Shown here piece after piece: positions 23,866-32,939 of a stretch of DNA of 64,000 bases. The stretch's first letter is position 1. Each line of letters begins with the position of its first letter. The position numbers were made by a program, and so were the translations under genes. The DNA is from Nostoc punctiforme NIES-2108 (GTDB lineage: Bacteria; Cyanobacteriota; Cyanobacteriia; Cyanobacteriales; Nostocaceae). The notes beneath the pieces were generated by a model. That model saw only the letters and a list, made by a program, of their open reading frames with translations, was not told the origin of the DNA and made no database searches. Location of the stretch: positions 138,808 through 202,807 of the forward strand of contig LXQE01000149.1 in NCBI GenBank assembly GCA_003326195.1, given 5' to 3'.

Positions 23866-26566
23866 AAGTAGATTAACGCCATTTGAAGACGCCTTGCACT
23901 TGGCGACAATGCTGCGTGTTGCAATGAATGGACGTGATATTGGCGCTTACCTGTTGACAAAAGGTACTCAAAAAGATCGGTTCTGCTTTGTTTTTGGTTT
24001 TGATTGTAAGGGAATTCATACTACCTTAAGACCTGAACAAATTGATACACTTTTTAATAACATTGAAGCTGGATTAAAAGACATTCCTAGTGGTGAAAGG
24101 ATGACGCTACACTTGGGTTCTTTTAGTTCAGACAAAGAGCGCCAAAAAGAGTTAGCAACATTAATCAAAAATGCATCATCACGAGACATCAAATATTTGT
24201 TGATGGCAGAGAGAGCCAGAGTTAAAGAACTGACTATTTCTGGAATTCGTAAGCCTAAATCTTTGCGGATTTATGTAACTTACACCATTGAATCTAACTC
24301 GCAACACGCAGATGATTGGATAGAAAAGCTTTTAGTCAAAGCTGAATCCTGGTGGTTGAAATTTAAAGGCGATCTTTTAGAAGTAGAAAATCAACGTATC
24401 GAAACCCTGATTACAAATGCTTACAACCAGGGTTTTCTCCGCTGGGAACAAATCTTATCTAACAAAATGGGATTGGATGTCAAACCTTTGACTGCTGATG
24501 AACTCTGGGGGGAAATCTGGAAAAGGTTTAATGATACGCAGCCAATAGCTATTCCCCAGTTAATGACTTTAGATGAAGAAGGATTACACGAACAAGTTAA
24601 TTCCGATTTAGCTAGTACTAAATTACTTCTAGAGAATATCCACGGCACAACTTTGCTGATGGAATCTAGTGTACCTTGTGCCGATCGCCGCTGGGTAAAT
24701 GTTAATAATCGTTACATTGGCGCACTGTCATTTCTGGAAAAACCCGGCGGTTGGCCGAATAAATCGACTCAACTGCGCTATTTATGGGAACTGTTGGCCA
24801 GAGAAACAGTAGTAGATACAGAAATTTTTTGTGAGCTGACTGCTGCCAATCCAGCATTGGTAAAAACGACTTTGCAACGAGTGCTGAAGCAGTCAAACAT
24901 GACAACGATTATGGCTCAAGAAAAAAGTAAAACTATTGATGTCAACGCTCAATTAAAGTTAAAAAAGTCGGTAGCGGCGCAAGAACAGTTATTTGAAGGT
25001 GCAGTCCCGATTTATACGAGTGTCGCTATTTTAGTGCATCGTCCAACTTTAGAAAAATTAGATGAGGCGACAAGATATATTGAAAACTGTTTTCAACGTC
25101 CAGCCAGAGTAATTAGGGAAACTGAATATGCCTGGAAAATTTGGCTGCAAACTCTACCAATAGTTTGGGAGGGTTTATTAGCAACACCTTTCAACCGCCG
25201 CCAGCTATATTTAACCAGTGAAGTCCCGGGATTAATGCCTCTAGTTTTAACCAAAAAAGGTGACAAAAAAGGCTTTGAGTTGATTGCTGAAGAAGGTGGA
25301 ACACCCATACATTTAGATTTATTTAATCAGCACAAAAATTTAGCTTTGTTTGCGACAACTCGTGCTGGTAAATCGGTGTTGGTGTCAGGGATTTTAACTC
25401 AGGCTTTAGCGCATGGGATTCCGGTTGTGGCGTTAGATTTCCCAAAACCTGATGGGACATCTACTTTCACCGACTACACAGAGTTTATGGAGGGGAATGG
25501 AGCCTATTTTGATATTTCCAAACAATCGAATAACTTATTTGAACAGCCAGATTTACGATCGCTAGAAGCAGAACAACAGCGCGATCGCTTTAACGATTAT
25601 ACCGCCTTCCTGGAATCAGCGTTAATGACAATGGTTTTAGGATCGTCGACTGAAAGTCAAATTTTATCGCAAACCGTGCGATCGCTGCTCAACTTGGCTT
25701 TAGAAGCCTTCTTTAGAGATGAGGGCATCAAAGAGCGATATCGACAGGCGATGCAGGGAGGATTTGGCACTCTTGCTTGGCAGAAAACCCCCACTTTAAA
25801 AGATTTTCTCTTTTTCTGTTCACCAGAACACTTGCAGCTAAGTTCTTTAACTGGCAGAGTCGAAGACGCCCTCAGTCAAATTCAGTTGCGCTTACGCTTT
25901 TGGCTTTCTAGCCGCGTAGGACAAGCCATTTCTGCACCATCCAGCTTTCCTACCGATGCACAACTTTTAGTTTTTGCTCTCAGAAACCTATCAGATAGTG
26001 AAGATGCAGCCGTACTATCCTTGAGTGCTTATTCAGCCGCACTGCGACGCGCATTAGGTAGTCCAGCTTCCATATTCTTTATCGACGAAGCACCAATTTT
26101 ATTTGAGTTCGAGCAAATTTCTGATTTAGTTGGTAGAATTTGTGCCAACGGCGCTAAAGCCGGTATCAGAGTCATCTTATCAGGACAAGATCCTGACACC
26201 ATTGCTAAATCTAAAGCTGCATCGAAAATATTGCAAAACCTGACAACACGGTTGATTGGACGTATTCAGCCAGTTGCAGTAGATAGTTTTGCAGACATCT
26301 TGAAATATCCCCGCCAAGTTATTTCTCGTAATGCCTCAGAAAGCTTTTTTCCCCGCAAAGAAGGCGTTTATAGCCAATGGTTATTAGATGATAACGGTAT
26401 TTATACGTTCTGCCGTTACTATCCAGGTTACGAACAATTGGCAGCAGTTGCTAATAACCCTGCTGAACAAACTGCACGTAGCAAAATGATGCAACTTCAC
26501 AGTGATAAATATGAAGCAATCTCTGCCTTTGCACGTCAGTTAGTGGCGACTCTGCGTAGTAGTTAA
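23819..26566 (+). CDS. VirB4-like type IV secretion ATPase
   Basis: 915 residues from the ATG at 23819; a TTG at 23759 would overlap the upstream gene further. The C-terminal half has Walker A TTRAGKS (K518) and Walker B FFIDEAP (D756/E757), followed by a conserved SGQDPDTIAK stretch of the sensor type seen in VirB4/TraC proteins. The N-terminal half is the long non-catalytic domain of this family. VirB4 powers pilus assembly and substrate passage at the cytoplasmic face of the inner membrane. No membrane helix is obvious. A 429-bp gap with a MITE separates it from the rest of the cluster. Confidence 0.82.
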   Translation: MKQKIGKQSVGIAGNESRLTPFEDALHLATMLRVAMNGRDIGAYLLTKGTQKDRFCFVFGFDCKGIHTTLRPEQIDTLFNNIEAGLKDIPSGERMTLHLGSFSSDKERQKELATLIKNASSRDIKYLLMAERARVKELTISGIRKPKSLRIYVTYTIESNSQHADDWIEKLLVKAESWWLKFKGDLLEVENQRIETLITNAYNQGFLRWEQILSNKMGLDVKPLTADELWGEIWKRFNDTQPIAIPQLMTLDEEGLHEQVNSDLASTKLLLENIHGTTLLMESSVPCADRRWVNVNNRYIGALSFLEKPGGWPNKSTQLRYLWELLARETVVDTEIFCELTAANPALVKTTLQRVLKQSNMTTIMAQEKSKTIDVNAQLKLKKSVAAQEQLFEGAVPIYTSVAILVHRPTLEKLDEATRYIENCFQRPARVIRETEYAWKIWLQTLPIVWEGLLATPFNRRQLYLTSEVPGLMPLVLTKKGDKKGFELIAEEGGTPIHLDLFNQHKNLALFATTRAGKSVLVSGILTQALAHGIPVVALDFPKPDGTSTFTDYTEFMEGNGAYFDISKQSNNLFEQPDLRSLEAEQQRDRFNDYTAFLESALMTMVLGSSTESQILSQTVRSLLNLALEAFFRDEGIKERYRQAMQGGFGTLAWQKTPTLKDFLFFCSPEHLQLSSLTGRVEDALSQIQLRLRFWLSSRVGQAISAPSSFPTDAQLLVFALRNLSDSEDAAVLSLSAYSAALRRALGSPASIFFIDEAPILFEFEQISDLVGRICANGAKAGIRVILSGQDPDTIAKSKAASKILQNLTTRLIGRIQPVAVDSFADILKYPRQVISRNASESFFPRKEGVYSQWLLDDNGIYTFCRYYPGYEQLAAVANNPAEQTARSKMMQLHSDKYEAISAFARQLVATLRSS

Positions 26567-26995
26567 TTGAGTTATGTAAGTAGTTAATACTGAATCAAAG
26601 AAGTTTGGATTTTAGATTTCCGATAGAGTAGCATTAGCGAGTTACGAGCGTATTTTAGATTTACTGCACCCATTTTTGGTTATAGCTTAGAGGATGTTTG
26701 AAAAGTCATGATTGATGTATTAAATATTTTTTACCCCACCCTAACCCTCCCCTTGGAAAGGGGAGGGAACTAGATTTCCGGTCTCCCCCCAATGCATCGG
26801 GGGGATTAAGGGGGGTGATTAAAATCACAGCCAACCATTTTTCAAACAACCTCTTAGGAATCTTAGATTTTAGAATAGCGTCGGGGATTGAACCGAAAAA
26901 CTAATTCTATTATCCAAAACCTAAAATTAGCACGGTTCAAAAGCTAAATTTTTACCTCACTATATAATGTAGTTTACCTTCTTAGGCACAGATGT
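26567..26995. other. Gap of 429 bp inside the T4SS-like cluster
   Basis: It contains the 164-bp MITE at 26690-26853 and A/T-rich DNA before the VirB5-like gene, but no coding frame. With the element removed the two parts of the cluster would be about 260 bp apart, so the second part may have its own promoter. Confidence 0.6.
26690..26853. mobile_element. MITE, 164 bp, with GAGGATGTTTGAAAA terminal inverted repeats and TTA target duplication
   Basis: Left end GAGGATGTTTGAAAA matches the inverted right end GAGGTTGTTTGAAAA at 14 of 15 positions. The element is flanked by TTA on both sides (26687-26689 and 26854-26856), a 3-bp target duplication as for IS5/IS1031-type transposases. Inside are two G/C-rich palindromes (CCCTCCCC..GGGGAGGG and CCCCCC..GGGGGG). 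No coding frame; it must be moved in trans. Confidence 0.75.
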
Positions 26996-27850
26996 ATGCG
27001 AAAAACTACCATTTTTACTTTCACCTTGCTATCCTTGGCAATACTACCAGCTGTAGCACAAATTCAAACGGGCGGATTAGGTCAGGTTTGGACTGACTTT
27101 CAATCATATTCCAAAGATATGCAAGATTACTTTCAACATAATAATTTGAAGGATACCTTAAACCCTTTAGAAGAAGGTCAGAGTCGAATTTCTATTGAGA
27201 ATACCAAGGGAGATTTGAAGATACCTAACCCCGTTCTTGCGGGACAAAATATTCGTGATGATTTAGATAAGTACTATTATAATTCAGATGCTAAATCAAG
27301 TCGCTTTGAGAATAATTCAGCAGTGCGGAGAAGTTTAGTTAGTAATGAACTTAATCGTATAATTACCCGTGGAGTAGCGGTAGGTGTTCTTGGTAAAAAT
27401 GGACAAATTCGGACAAAAACGAAGTTAGAAAATACCGAAAAATCTCTGGAAGATATTGAGGGATTTGCTCAGGAATTAGAGGGTAGCAATAATACATTAC
27501 TCGATAAAATTAGATCCAGTGTTAGTAATGCAGGTAATACAGCTGCTAATGCTGCTAATGCCGCTAATCCAGCAGCAAATGCTATTTCTGGATTGGCAGA
27601 ATTGCTAGGTGTTAGTCAAGTGCAAATGATGAAAATTCAACAGGAACAAATAAAAATTGTAGCTGAAACATTTGGTCAGACATTACAAACAAATCAGGCT
27701 TTGCAATATACCAACTTAAATTTAGCAAACATTTCTCAGCAGGCGGAAGAAGCAAATCGCGCTCGGAGAGTAGAAACATCTACAGAAGCAGCGCGACTTT
27801 TACGAGCGACTTCTCAACTAGATTTGTTTGGCAGAAAAGTTAATAAGTAG
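26996..27850 (+). CDS. VirB5/TrbJ-like secreted coiled-coil protein
   Basis: 284 residues. Signal peptide 1-21 ending AVA, then a mostly helical protein with an Ala/Asn-rich hinge (NTAANAANAANPAANAI) and long amphipathic helices at the C-terminus (QMMKIQQEQIKIVAETF). VirB5/TrbJ proteins are periplasmic, helical, minor pilus subunits of this size, with the same place upstream of VirB6. Identity is inferred from signal peptide, helical content and order. No catalytic motif is present. It is separated by 83 bp from the next gene. Confidence 0.55.
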   Translation: MRKTTIFTFTLLSLAILPAVAQIQTGGLGQVWTDFQSYSKDMQDYFQHNNLKDTLNPLEEGQSRISIENTKGDLKIPNPVLAGQNIRDDLDKYYYNSDAKSSRFENNSAVRRSLVSNELNRIITRGVAVGVLGKNGQIRTKTKLENTEKSLEDIEGFAQELEGSNNTLLDKIRSSVSNAGNTAANAANAANPAANAISGLAELLGVSQVQMMKIQQEQIKIVAETFGQTLQTNQALQYTNLNLANISQQAEEANRARRVETSTEAARLLRATSQLDLFGRKVNK

Positions 27851-27933
27851 GATTTTAAGAAAACAACTCTAAATTTATAACTTCTGATAAACCAACCAAC
27901 AGGAAATCTAAAAAAACAGATCATAAACTCAAA

Positions 27934-28983
27934 ATGCAAGTTGCTATCAAACTAATTTTTGCCCAAGTAGGCATCGATCAGATTCTCGATACTGGTGCTG
28001 CAACTTCCCAAAGCATTGCCGATGGTTGGGACAAACAATGGCTGGATTTATTACAAAATAACACCAGTGATAACTTGTATGGAGCGCTGACAAATCTGGG
28101 TATTTTTTTTGCTGTAGGAACCCTGTTATTTTTTATGATACAATTCCTCAAAGACTTAATATCCTACGAATACACACGTCCCATATCAGCTTTAATTTGG
28201 CCTTTTATTGTGGTAGTACTCTTAAGTAATTCAGGCAATGGAAGTATACTGTCTAATCTGACGCTGGGAGTGCGGAATTTTTTAAACACTGTGAATCAGC
28301 AAGTAGTAGTATCAGCAGATGCGGATAAAATCTACCAGCAAGCACTGAATATGAGTGTTGCTGAAGAAGTAGCTGGTTCTTTTCTACGTCCTTGCCAATC
28401 GCTTACTGGCCAACAACAAAATGAATGCTTTAAGCAAGCTGCCGAAAAAGTTAATGTTCTCTGGCAGAAATATAGAAATACTTATGGAAATAAAGGCTGG
28501 ATAAATAGACTACAAACTAAAGTAGATAATATCAGATATGGCACTGGGATTGTATCAGAAACCTCTTTTAATTCTCTGTTAGGTTCTACAGTCCAAACGA
28601 GCATCAAGAACTTTTTAGTTTCCTTACAATATGCGTTCCAGAATTTGATAGAAGCTACTATGTTGTTAATAGCAGCTTTAGGGCCAATTGCTGTAGGTGG
28701 ATCTTTACTACCTGTAGCTGGTAAACCAATTTTTGCGTGGCTGACTGGATTTCTATCTATTGGAATCGCCAAAATTTCATTCAATATTATTGCTGTGCTG
28801 ACTGCCGCAGTGATTGTCAATGGCCCAGGTCAAAATGCTAGTGTCGATCCAGATTTAATGTGGTTCATAATTTTTCTGGGAATTTTAGCACCAATTTTAT
28901 CTTTACTTGTGGCTGCTGCTGGTGGTTTTGCAGTCTTCAGCGCTATCAGCAGTACGGCTTCTTTAGTAAAGGAGAGGATATAG
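27934..28983 (+). CDS. VirB6/TrbL-like polytopic membrane protein
   Basis: 349 residues. A likely periplasmic start (GIDQILDTGAATSQSIADGW) is followed by membrane helices at about 48-66 and 80-98, then a hydrophilic central loop with two Cys (FLRPCQSLTGQQQNECF), and at least three further helices in the C-terminal third (FQNLIEATMLLIAALGPIAV and so on). VirB6/TrbL proteins have this layout of a large periplasmic loop with several C-terminal helices and form part of the inner-membrane channel. The paired cysteines could form a disulfide. The call rests on topology and position. Confidence 0.6.
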   Translation: MQVAIKLIFAQVGIDQILDTGAATSQSIADGWDKQWLDLLQNNTSDNLYGALTNLGIFFAVGTLLFFMIQFLKDLISYEYTRPISALIWPFIVVVLLSNSGNGSILSNLTLGVRNFLNTVNQQVVVSADADKIYQQALNMSVAEEVAGSFLRPCQSLTGQQQNECFKQAAEKVNVLWQKYRNTYGNKGWINRLQTKVDNIRYGTGIVSETSFNSLLGSTVQTSIKNFLVSLQYAFQNLIEATMLLIAALGPIAVGGSLLPVAGKPIFAWLTGFLSIGIAKISFNIIAVLTAAVIVNGPGQNASVDPDLMWFIIFLGILAPILSLLVAAAGGFAVFSAISSTASLVKERI

Positions 28984-29015
28984 AAAATTAAAAATTAAAA
29001 ATTAAAAATTAATAA

Positions 29016-29040
29016 ACTAGTTACAACACTTGTAACTAGT
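29016..29040. repeat. Perfect 11-bp palindrome between VirB6-like and VirB8-like genes
   Basis: ACTAGTTACAA and TTGTAACTAGT are perfect inverted copies with a 3-base loop. They follow four AAAATTA units (28983-29011, a short tandem repeat) and precede a strong AGGAGG ribosome site. It may be a hairpin that tunes expression of the downstream half of the operon, or an operator. No T run follows, so a terminator is less likely. Confidence 0.6.
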
Positions 29041-29098
29041 AAGTATATGCAAAACATCATATATAATAGCTGAAGTTTTTGCAGCAGGAGGTGAGGAA

Positions 29099-29920
29099 AT
29101 GGTGCGTTTATTAGAAAAAAGACAAAGAACGGCAAGTGTTTTAACGTTTTTTGCGATCGCTACCTTCAGTTTACATGTATTAGTTTTATTTTTATTCTTA
29201 TTACAAGGGCTAAATATTCGCCAACTCAGCTTGAGAAAACCTCCCAACTTTGTACAATTAATCAATGGCAAACCAGTAGCTAATATTGATGATTTAGCAA
29301 GAGAACCAGAAGCAATTCGCCAATTTATCAGCAAAACGATGATATCAATGTTTAGCTGGTCTGGAACCTTACCACCACAAACTATTGAAGAAGTCGCAAA
29401 CCCCAAATCAGATTTAGGAATACTGATTAACACACCTCAAGGTGGTAGCCAAAAAATTAGTACTAGCAGTTGGGTAGCTAGTTTTGCCTTATCAGAAGAC
29501 TTTCGTAAAGGTTTCTTAAGCACAGTTGCAGAAATGACACCGCCAGAAGTTTTCTCGGAAAATCCCAACCAAGCGATGACTTCACAACTAGTAATTAAAA
29601 GAGTTTATCCACCAAAACAAATTGCACCAGGTAAGTGGCAAGTGGGTATGGTAGCTGACTTAATTCAAAAAAACCGAGTTGGTGGTGCAAAACTCATAAC
29701 TCCTTTTAATAAAGATTTCCTGGTACGTGCAGCAGATTATTTCGCTAATCCCCAAGCCGACAATAGCACCGACCTGCAAAAAGCAATTTATAGTGTCCGC
29801 GCTGATAGACTAGAAATTTATGAAATTCGTAACTTATGTTTGCTAGATGACTACAACCAGAACGAAAATAAATCAATACAATGCGGCACTGGACAAACAT
29901 CTGATAGTTTTATTAGATAA
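29099..29920 (+). CDS. VirB8-like bitopic membrane protein, paralogue 1
   Basis: 273 residues. A short basic N-terminus, one membrane helix (about 13-36) and a large periplasmic domain, the VirB8/TraE layout. It shares blocks with the following gene: FVQLINGKPV, REPEAIRQFISKTM, a Phe/Leu-Trp after SM or LM, and VIKRVYPPKQIAPGKWQVGM. The ATG is set by AGGAGG 7 bp upstream. VirB8 nucleates the inner-membrane complex. A C-terminal pair of cysteines (CLLDDYNQNENKSIQC) could form a disulfide. Confidence 0.55.
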   Translation: MVRLLEKRQRTASVLTFFAIATFSLHVLVLFLFLLQGLNIRQLSLRKPPNFVQLINGKPVANIDDLAREPEAIRQFISKTMISMFSWSGTLPPQTIEEVANPKSDLGILINTPQGGSQKISTSSWVASFALSEDFRKGFLSTVAEMTPPEVFSENPNQAMTSQLVIKRVYPPKQIAPGKWQVGMVADLIQKNRVGGAKLITPFNKDFLVRAADYFANPQADNSTDLQKAIYSVRADRLEIYEIRNLCLLDDYNQNENKSIQCGTGQTSDSFIR

Positions 29921-29966
29921 TCGATTTTTTAGGTGAAAATAGTTCAATTTATGCGCTCAATTATTA

Positions 29967-30671
29967 ATGCAATTACTCAAACCAGAAAATAAGAAAAATA
30001 GTCCCTTACCGTTATTGGCAGTAGGAACGTTTGGTTTACATCTATTTACCTTGCTGTTACTAATATTTCACGGGTCTATGTTACAACAGTTAGGTCGACA
30101 ACTCACACCTCAAAGTTTAGTGCAACTTGTTGATGGTCATGCTATAACGGTAGACCCCCAACCCAATTTAGAGCGTCAACCAGAGACTATTCGGCGCTTT
30201 GTGGGTGAAACTATGAGTTTAATGCTTACCTGGTCACAACAACAGCCGCCAACACAAGTTTGGGAAATTACCTCCCAACTGGTAGCTGATGATTTTAAAG
30301 AAAAACTTAAGTCAGAAATTACTAATTTAAATCCAGATAGCCAATTTGAAAATGTTAATAGGGGAGCGGAGAATGTCTTAGTAATCCAAAGAGTTTCTCA
30401 ACCGAAAGCAATAAGTAATGGAAAGTGGAAAGTAGAGATACTTGCCAATCAATTAATTTTTAACAGTTATGATAAATTAGGGAAATCAGTTTCCTTTAAT
30501 AAACAAATTTTAGTTAGAGCAATAGATCAACCGACAACTTCACTACCAAATGCAGCACTACCGTCGCAGTTTGCAGCTTACCGCCTTGGAGAAGCCAGAT
30601 TAGAAATTTATAATATATGTGAAATTAAAGATAATAATTGTTCTGGAAATCCAAACAAGGCTCTACCATGA
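29967..30671 (+). CDS. VirB8-like bitopic membrane protein, paralogue 2
   Basis: 234 residues with the same design as the preceding gene: one helix (about 14-35), then a periplasmic domain with LVQLVDGHAI, RQPETIRRFVGETM, MLTW and VIQRVSQPKAISNGKWKVEI in the same order. The pair arose by tandem duplication and has diverged strongly; the second lacks about 40 residues found in the first. Its stop overlaps the VirB10 start (ATGA), so translation is coupled. Two C-terminal Cys (NICEIKDNNC) again suggest a disulfide. Confidence 0.55.
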   Translation: MQLLKPENKKNSPLPLLAVGTFGLHLFTLLLLIFHGSMLQQLGRQLTPQSLVQLVDGHAITVDPQPNLERQPETIRRFVGETMSLMLTWSQQQPPTQVWEITSQLVADDFKEKLKSEITNLNPDSQFENVNRGAENVLVIQRVSQPKAISNGKWKVEILANQLIFNSYDKLGKSVSFNKQILVRAIDQPTTSLPNAALPSQFAAYRLGEARLEIYNICEIKDNNCSGNPNKALP

Positions 30672-32326
30672 CCCGATACTCAACTCCTGCCCAAACGCCT
30701 CCCCAAAATGGATTTACTCTAACTACCGACGATCGCCAACCAGAAGTAGAATCTGTAGATTGGGAATCGCGGATGTCAAGGTTGGTCGGCTTTGAAGAAG
30801 AATCTTCTTCTAGTGACACCGAAGAATCGGAAGACTCTGCAACGCCGCCAGAGTCGCTATCTCTTCCACAAGATGTTCAGACTAAGCAAGCACTCTCATC
30901 TAATCCCTTTGCCAAGTTAGGCTTGGTAGGGGCTGCTACCTTAGCGATTGTTTTGGTAGGTGGTGTGTTTTTGTCTCAGTTGATGAGTGGCAGCAATCAA
31001 AAGCCAAAAACTATTGTTTCTCCACCAGTGCAAGAGCAGCCTACTGATGAATCCATATCTCAACAGATGGAAGGCCAAATAGATACTCTCAAAACGAAAT
31101 TAGCTCTGACTGAACAAGCACAGATAGTGAAAGCTGCCCAGCAACAGCTGAGAATTGCCAAATCAACGCCGACAGTAGCCTTACAACAACCGTCAGTGAG
31201 ACAAAAAGTGATCCCAACACCCCCACCAACAGCTTACGTCCCTCGGACAGTGACAGTTGAGCGCATCATTAGAGTACCTGCTTCTCAACCTTCGCTATCA
31301 CCCCAGCCACCAGTTGTGAACCCCACTCAACCAGTAGTTAATGTAACTCCACCAACTCCACCAAGCCCATTTGAAGAGTGGGCTAGGTTAGCAAAGTTAG
31401 GTAGCTATGGTCAAGTCAATCCTAGCAATCAACCTACTAGTAATATAGCTACTTTGGAACCTGCAACCAATGCGCAGCCGCAGCAAGAGGCAACAAATCC
31501 CAATCCTGACCCCAATCCCGAACAAACCTCACAAACCCCACAACAGGACAATCCTGCGGTCAGTCAAGCCCAACCACAGGGACAGAAATCTGTAGCAGTT
31601 GGGAGTAGTGCCAAAGCTGTGTTGGCGACAGCAATATTTGGAGAAACTAGTAATAAGTCAGGTGGTGGTGGTGATGCAGATGAAGCAAAAAACGTATTTG
31701 TAATCCGATTGAAAGAACCACTAAAATCTACCGATGGTGCGATCGCTCTACCAGCAAACACCGAATTCCTAGCTGAAATTGGTTCGCTTTCTGAACAAGG
31801 TCTTTTGCAGATGAACGTAGTCAAGGTTATCTCGCAAAATAATGGCAACCCCACAGAACGAAGCTTACCCAACAATGCAATTATTCTTCGCGGTACTCAA
31901 GGTAAACCTTTAATCGCAAATAAATTTCCCAGTCAAAGTTCGTCTATAGCCTCGATGGATGCAGGACTATTTGTTTTGGGAGGTATTGCTAAAGCAGCAG
32001 AGCTAGTAAATCGTCCTGATACCAAACTCCTGCCTTTATATGGTGGATATGGCAACAATGTCGTCCCTAGCGGCGACAATAGCGACAATGGCGACAACAG
32101 CGCCAATAACCCCAACAATGGTGTCGTCACTGGTTATACTACTGTCACTGAGAATAGACGCAACCTTGCAGCCGGGGTTCTGGAAGGTGGTATGAACTCT
32201 GTAGTACCCCAAATTGCCCAACGTAATCAACAGGCGATCGCCCAAATGTCTCAACAAGGTGGTGTTTGGTTTTTGCCAGCAGGCACAAATATTGAAATAT
32301 ACGTTAATCAACCAACTCAGTTTTAA
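30668..32326 (+). CDS. VirB10/TrbI-like channel protein
   Basis: 552 residues from the ATG at 30668, which overlaps the upstream stop by 4 bp. The layout is a cytoplasmic acidic N-terminus, a single membrane helix (about 84-105), a coiled segment, a long Pro-rich spacer (PTPPPTAYVP, SPQPPVVNPTQPVVNVTPPT), and a C-terminal beta-rich domain containing SSAKAVLATAIFGE, FVIRLKEPLKSTDG and IALPANTEFLAEI, as in the TrbI/VirB10 barrel. VirB10 spans inner and outer membranes and opens the secretion pore. It is the best-supported structural component here. Asn/Asp-rich repeats occur before the end (DNSDNGDNSANNPNNG). Confidence 0.82.
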   Translation: MTRYSTPAQTPPQNGFTLTTDDRQPEVESVDWESRMSRLVGFEEESSSSDTEESEDSATPPESLSLPQDVQTKQALSSNPFAKLGLVGAATLAIVLVGGVFLSQLMSGSNQKPKTIVSPPVQEQPTDESISQQMEGQIDTLKTKLALTEQAQIVKAAQQQLRIAKSTPTVALQQPSVRQKVIPTPPPTAYVPRTVTVERIIRVPASQPSLSPQPPVVNPTQPVVNVTPPTPPSPFEEWARLAKLGSYGQVNPSNQPTSNIATLEPATNAQPQQEATNPNPDPNPEQTSQTPQQDNPAVSQAQPQGQKSVAVGSSAKAVLATAIFGETSNKSGGGGDADEAKNVFVIRLKEPLKSTDGAIALPANTEFLAEIGSLSEQGLLQMNVVKVISQNNGNPTERSLPNNAIILRGTQGKPLIANKFPSQSSSIASMDAGLFVLGGIAKAAELVNRPDTKLLPLYGGYGNNVVPSGDNSDNGDNSANNPNNGVVTGYTTVTENRRNLAAGVLEGGMNSVVPQIAQRNQQAIAQMSQQGGVWFLPAGTNIEIYVNQPTQF

Positions 32327-32366
32327 GGCGTAGAAGAATTTATACCAGTTTTAGATATTTGCAACC

Positions 32367-32939
32367 ATGAAAAAGAATATTAATTTGTCAGGAAATAACC
32401 CAAAACATTCTTATTTCCTACCTATAGCTTCCTTAATTTTCTCGGTTGCTATGTTCTTGTTGGTAGGTCGTGCTGTAGCTAATAACGCCGTTCTGCGTTC
32501 TATCTTTTCCTGCCAAGCACAAGGTTTAGGGGGACTCGTACCGACGGTTGATGTCTGGTATCAACAAGGAACAAACTTAAGCTTTATTCCGGCTGGAGAA
32601 GTAATTAAAAAAGTTTGGTTAAATGACCCATCACAGGTAACTATGGATTTTGATGGCCCAGTATGTATGCAGTTTGGTCAAGAAGCTAATAGTAGTTCAG
32701 GAGATTGTAAAAACTCCGCAGCAAATGTAATTCAACTCAGACGAATTCAAAAACTAGACATTCCTGGACTTCCTGCCACTAGCAATACACTTTTAACAGT
32801 TGTTACCGAAGCGCAAGGTAAAAACAAGTTGTATACTTTTCGAGTCATATATAAAACAGATGCTCCTGAATACCACACCTTAGCAGTTTTTCCCGATCCT
32901 TCTGGTCAGGAAGGAGCTTGTTCGAGAGTTTTACAATAA
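32367..32939 (+). CDS. VirB9 N-terminal-domain-like protein
   Basis: 190 residues. One N-terminal hydrophobic segment (about 17-37) is followed by a beta-rich domain with the order TNLSFIPAGEVIKKVWLNDP, VIQLRRIQKLDI, TLLTVVTEAQGKNKLYTFRV. These match the pattern of the VirB9/TraK N-terminal domain (I-x-F near the start, hydrophobic-x-L-x-D-P, then LTV-T-x-Tyr-x-F). The separate C-terminal VirB9 domain that caps the pore is absent, so the protein is shorter than a canonical VirB9. Three Cys (C49, C100 and C113) are possible disulfide partners. It closes the cluster, 40 bp after VirB10. Confidence 0.5.
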   Translation: MKKNINLSGNNPKHSYFLPIASLIFSVAMFLLVGRAVANNAVLRSIFSCQAQGLGGLVPTVDVWYQQGTNLSFIPAGEVIKKVWLNDPSQVTMDFDGPVCMQFGQEANSSSGDCKNSAANVIQLRRIQKLDIPGLPATSNTLLTVVTEAQGKNKLYTFRVIYKTDAPEYHTLAVFPDPSGQEGACSRVLQ

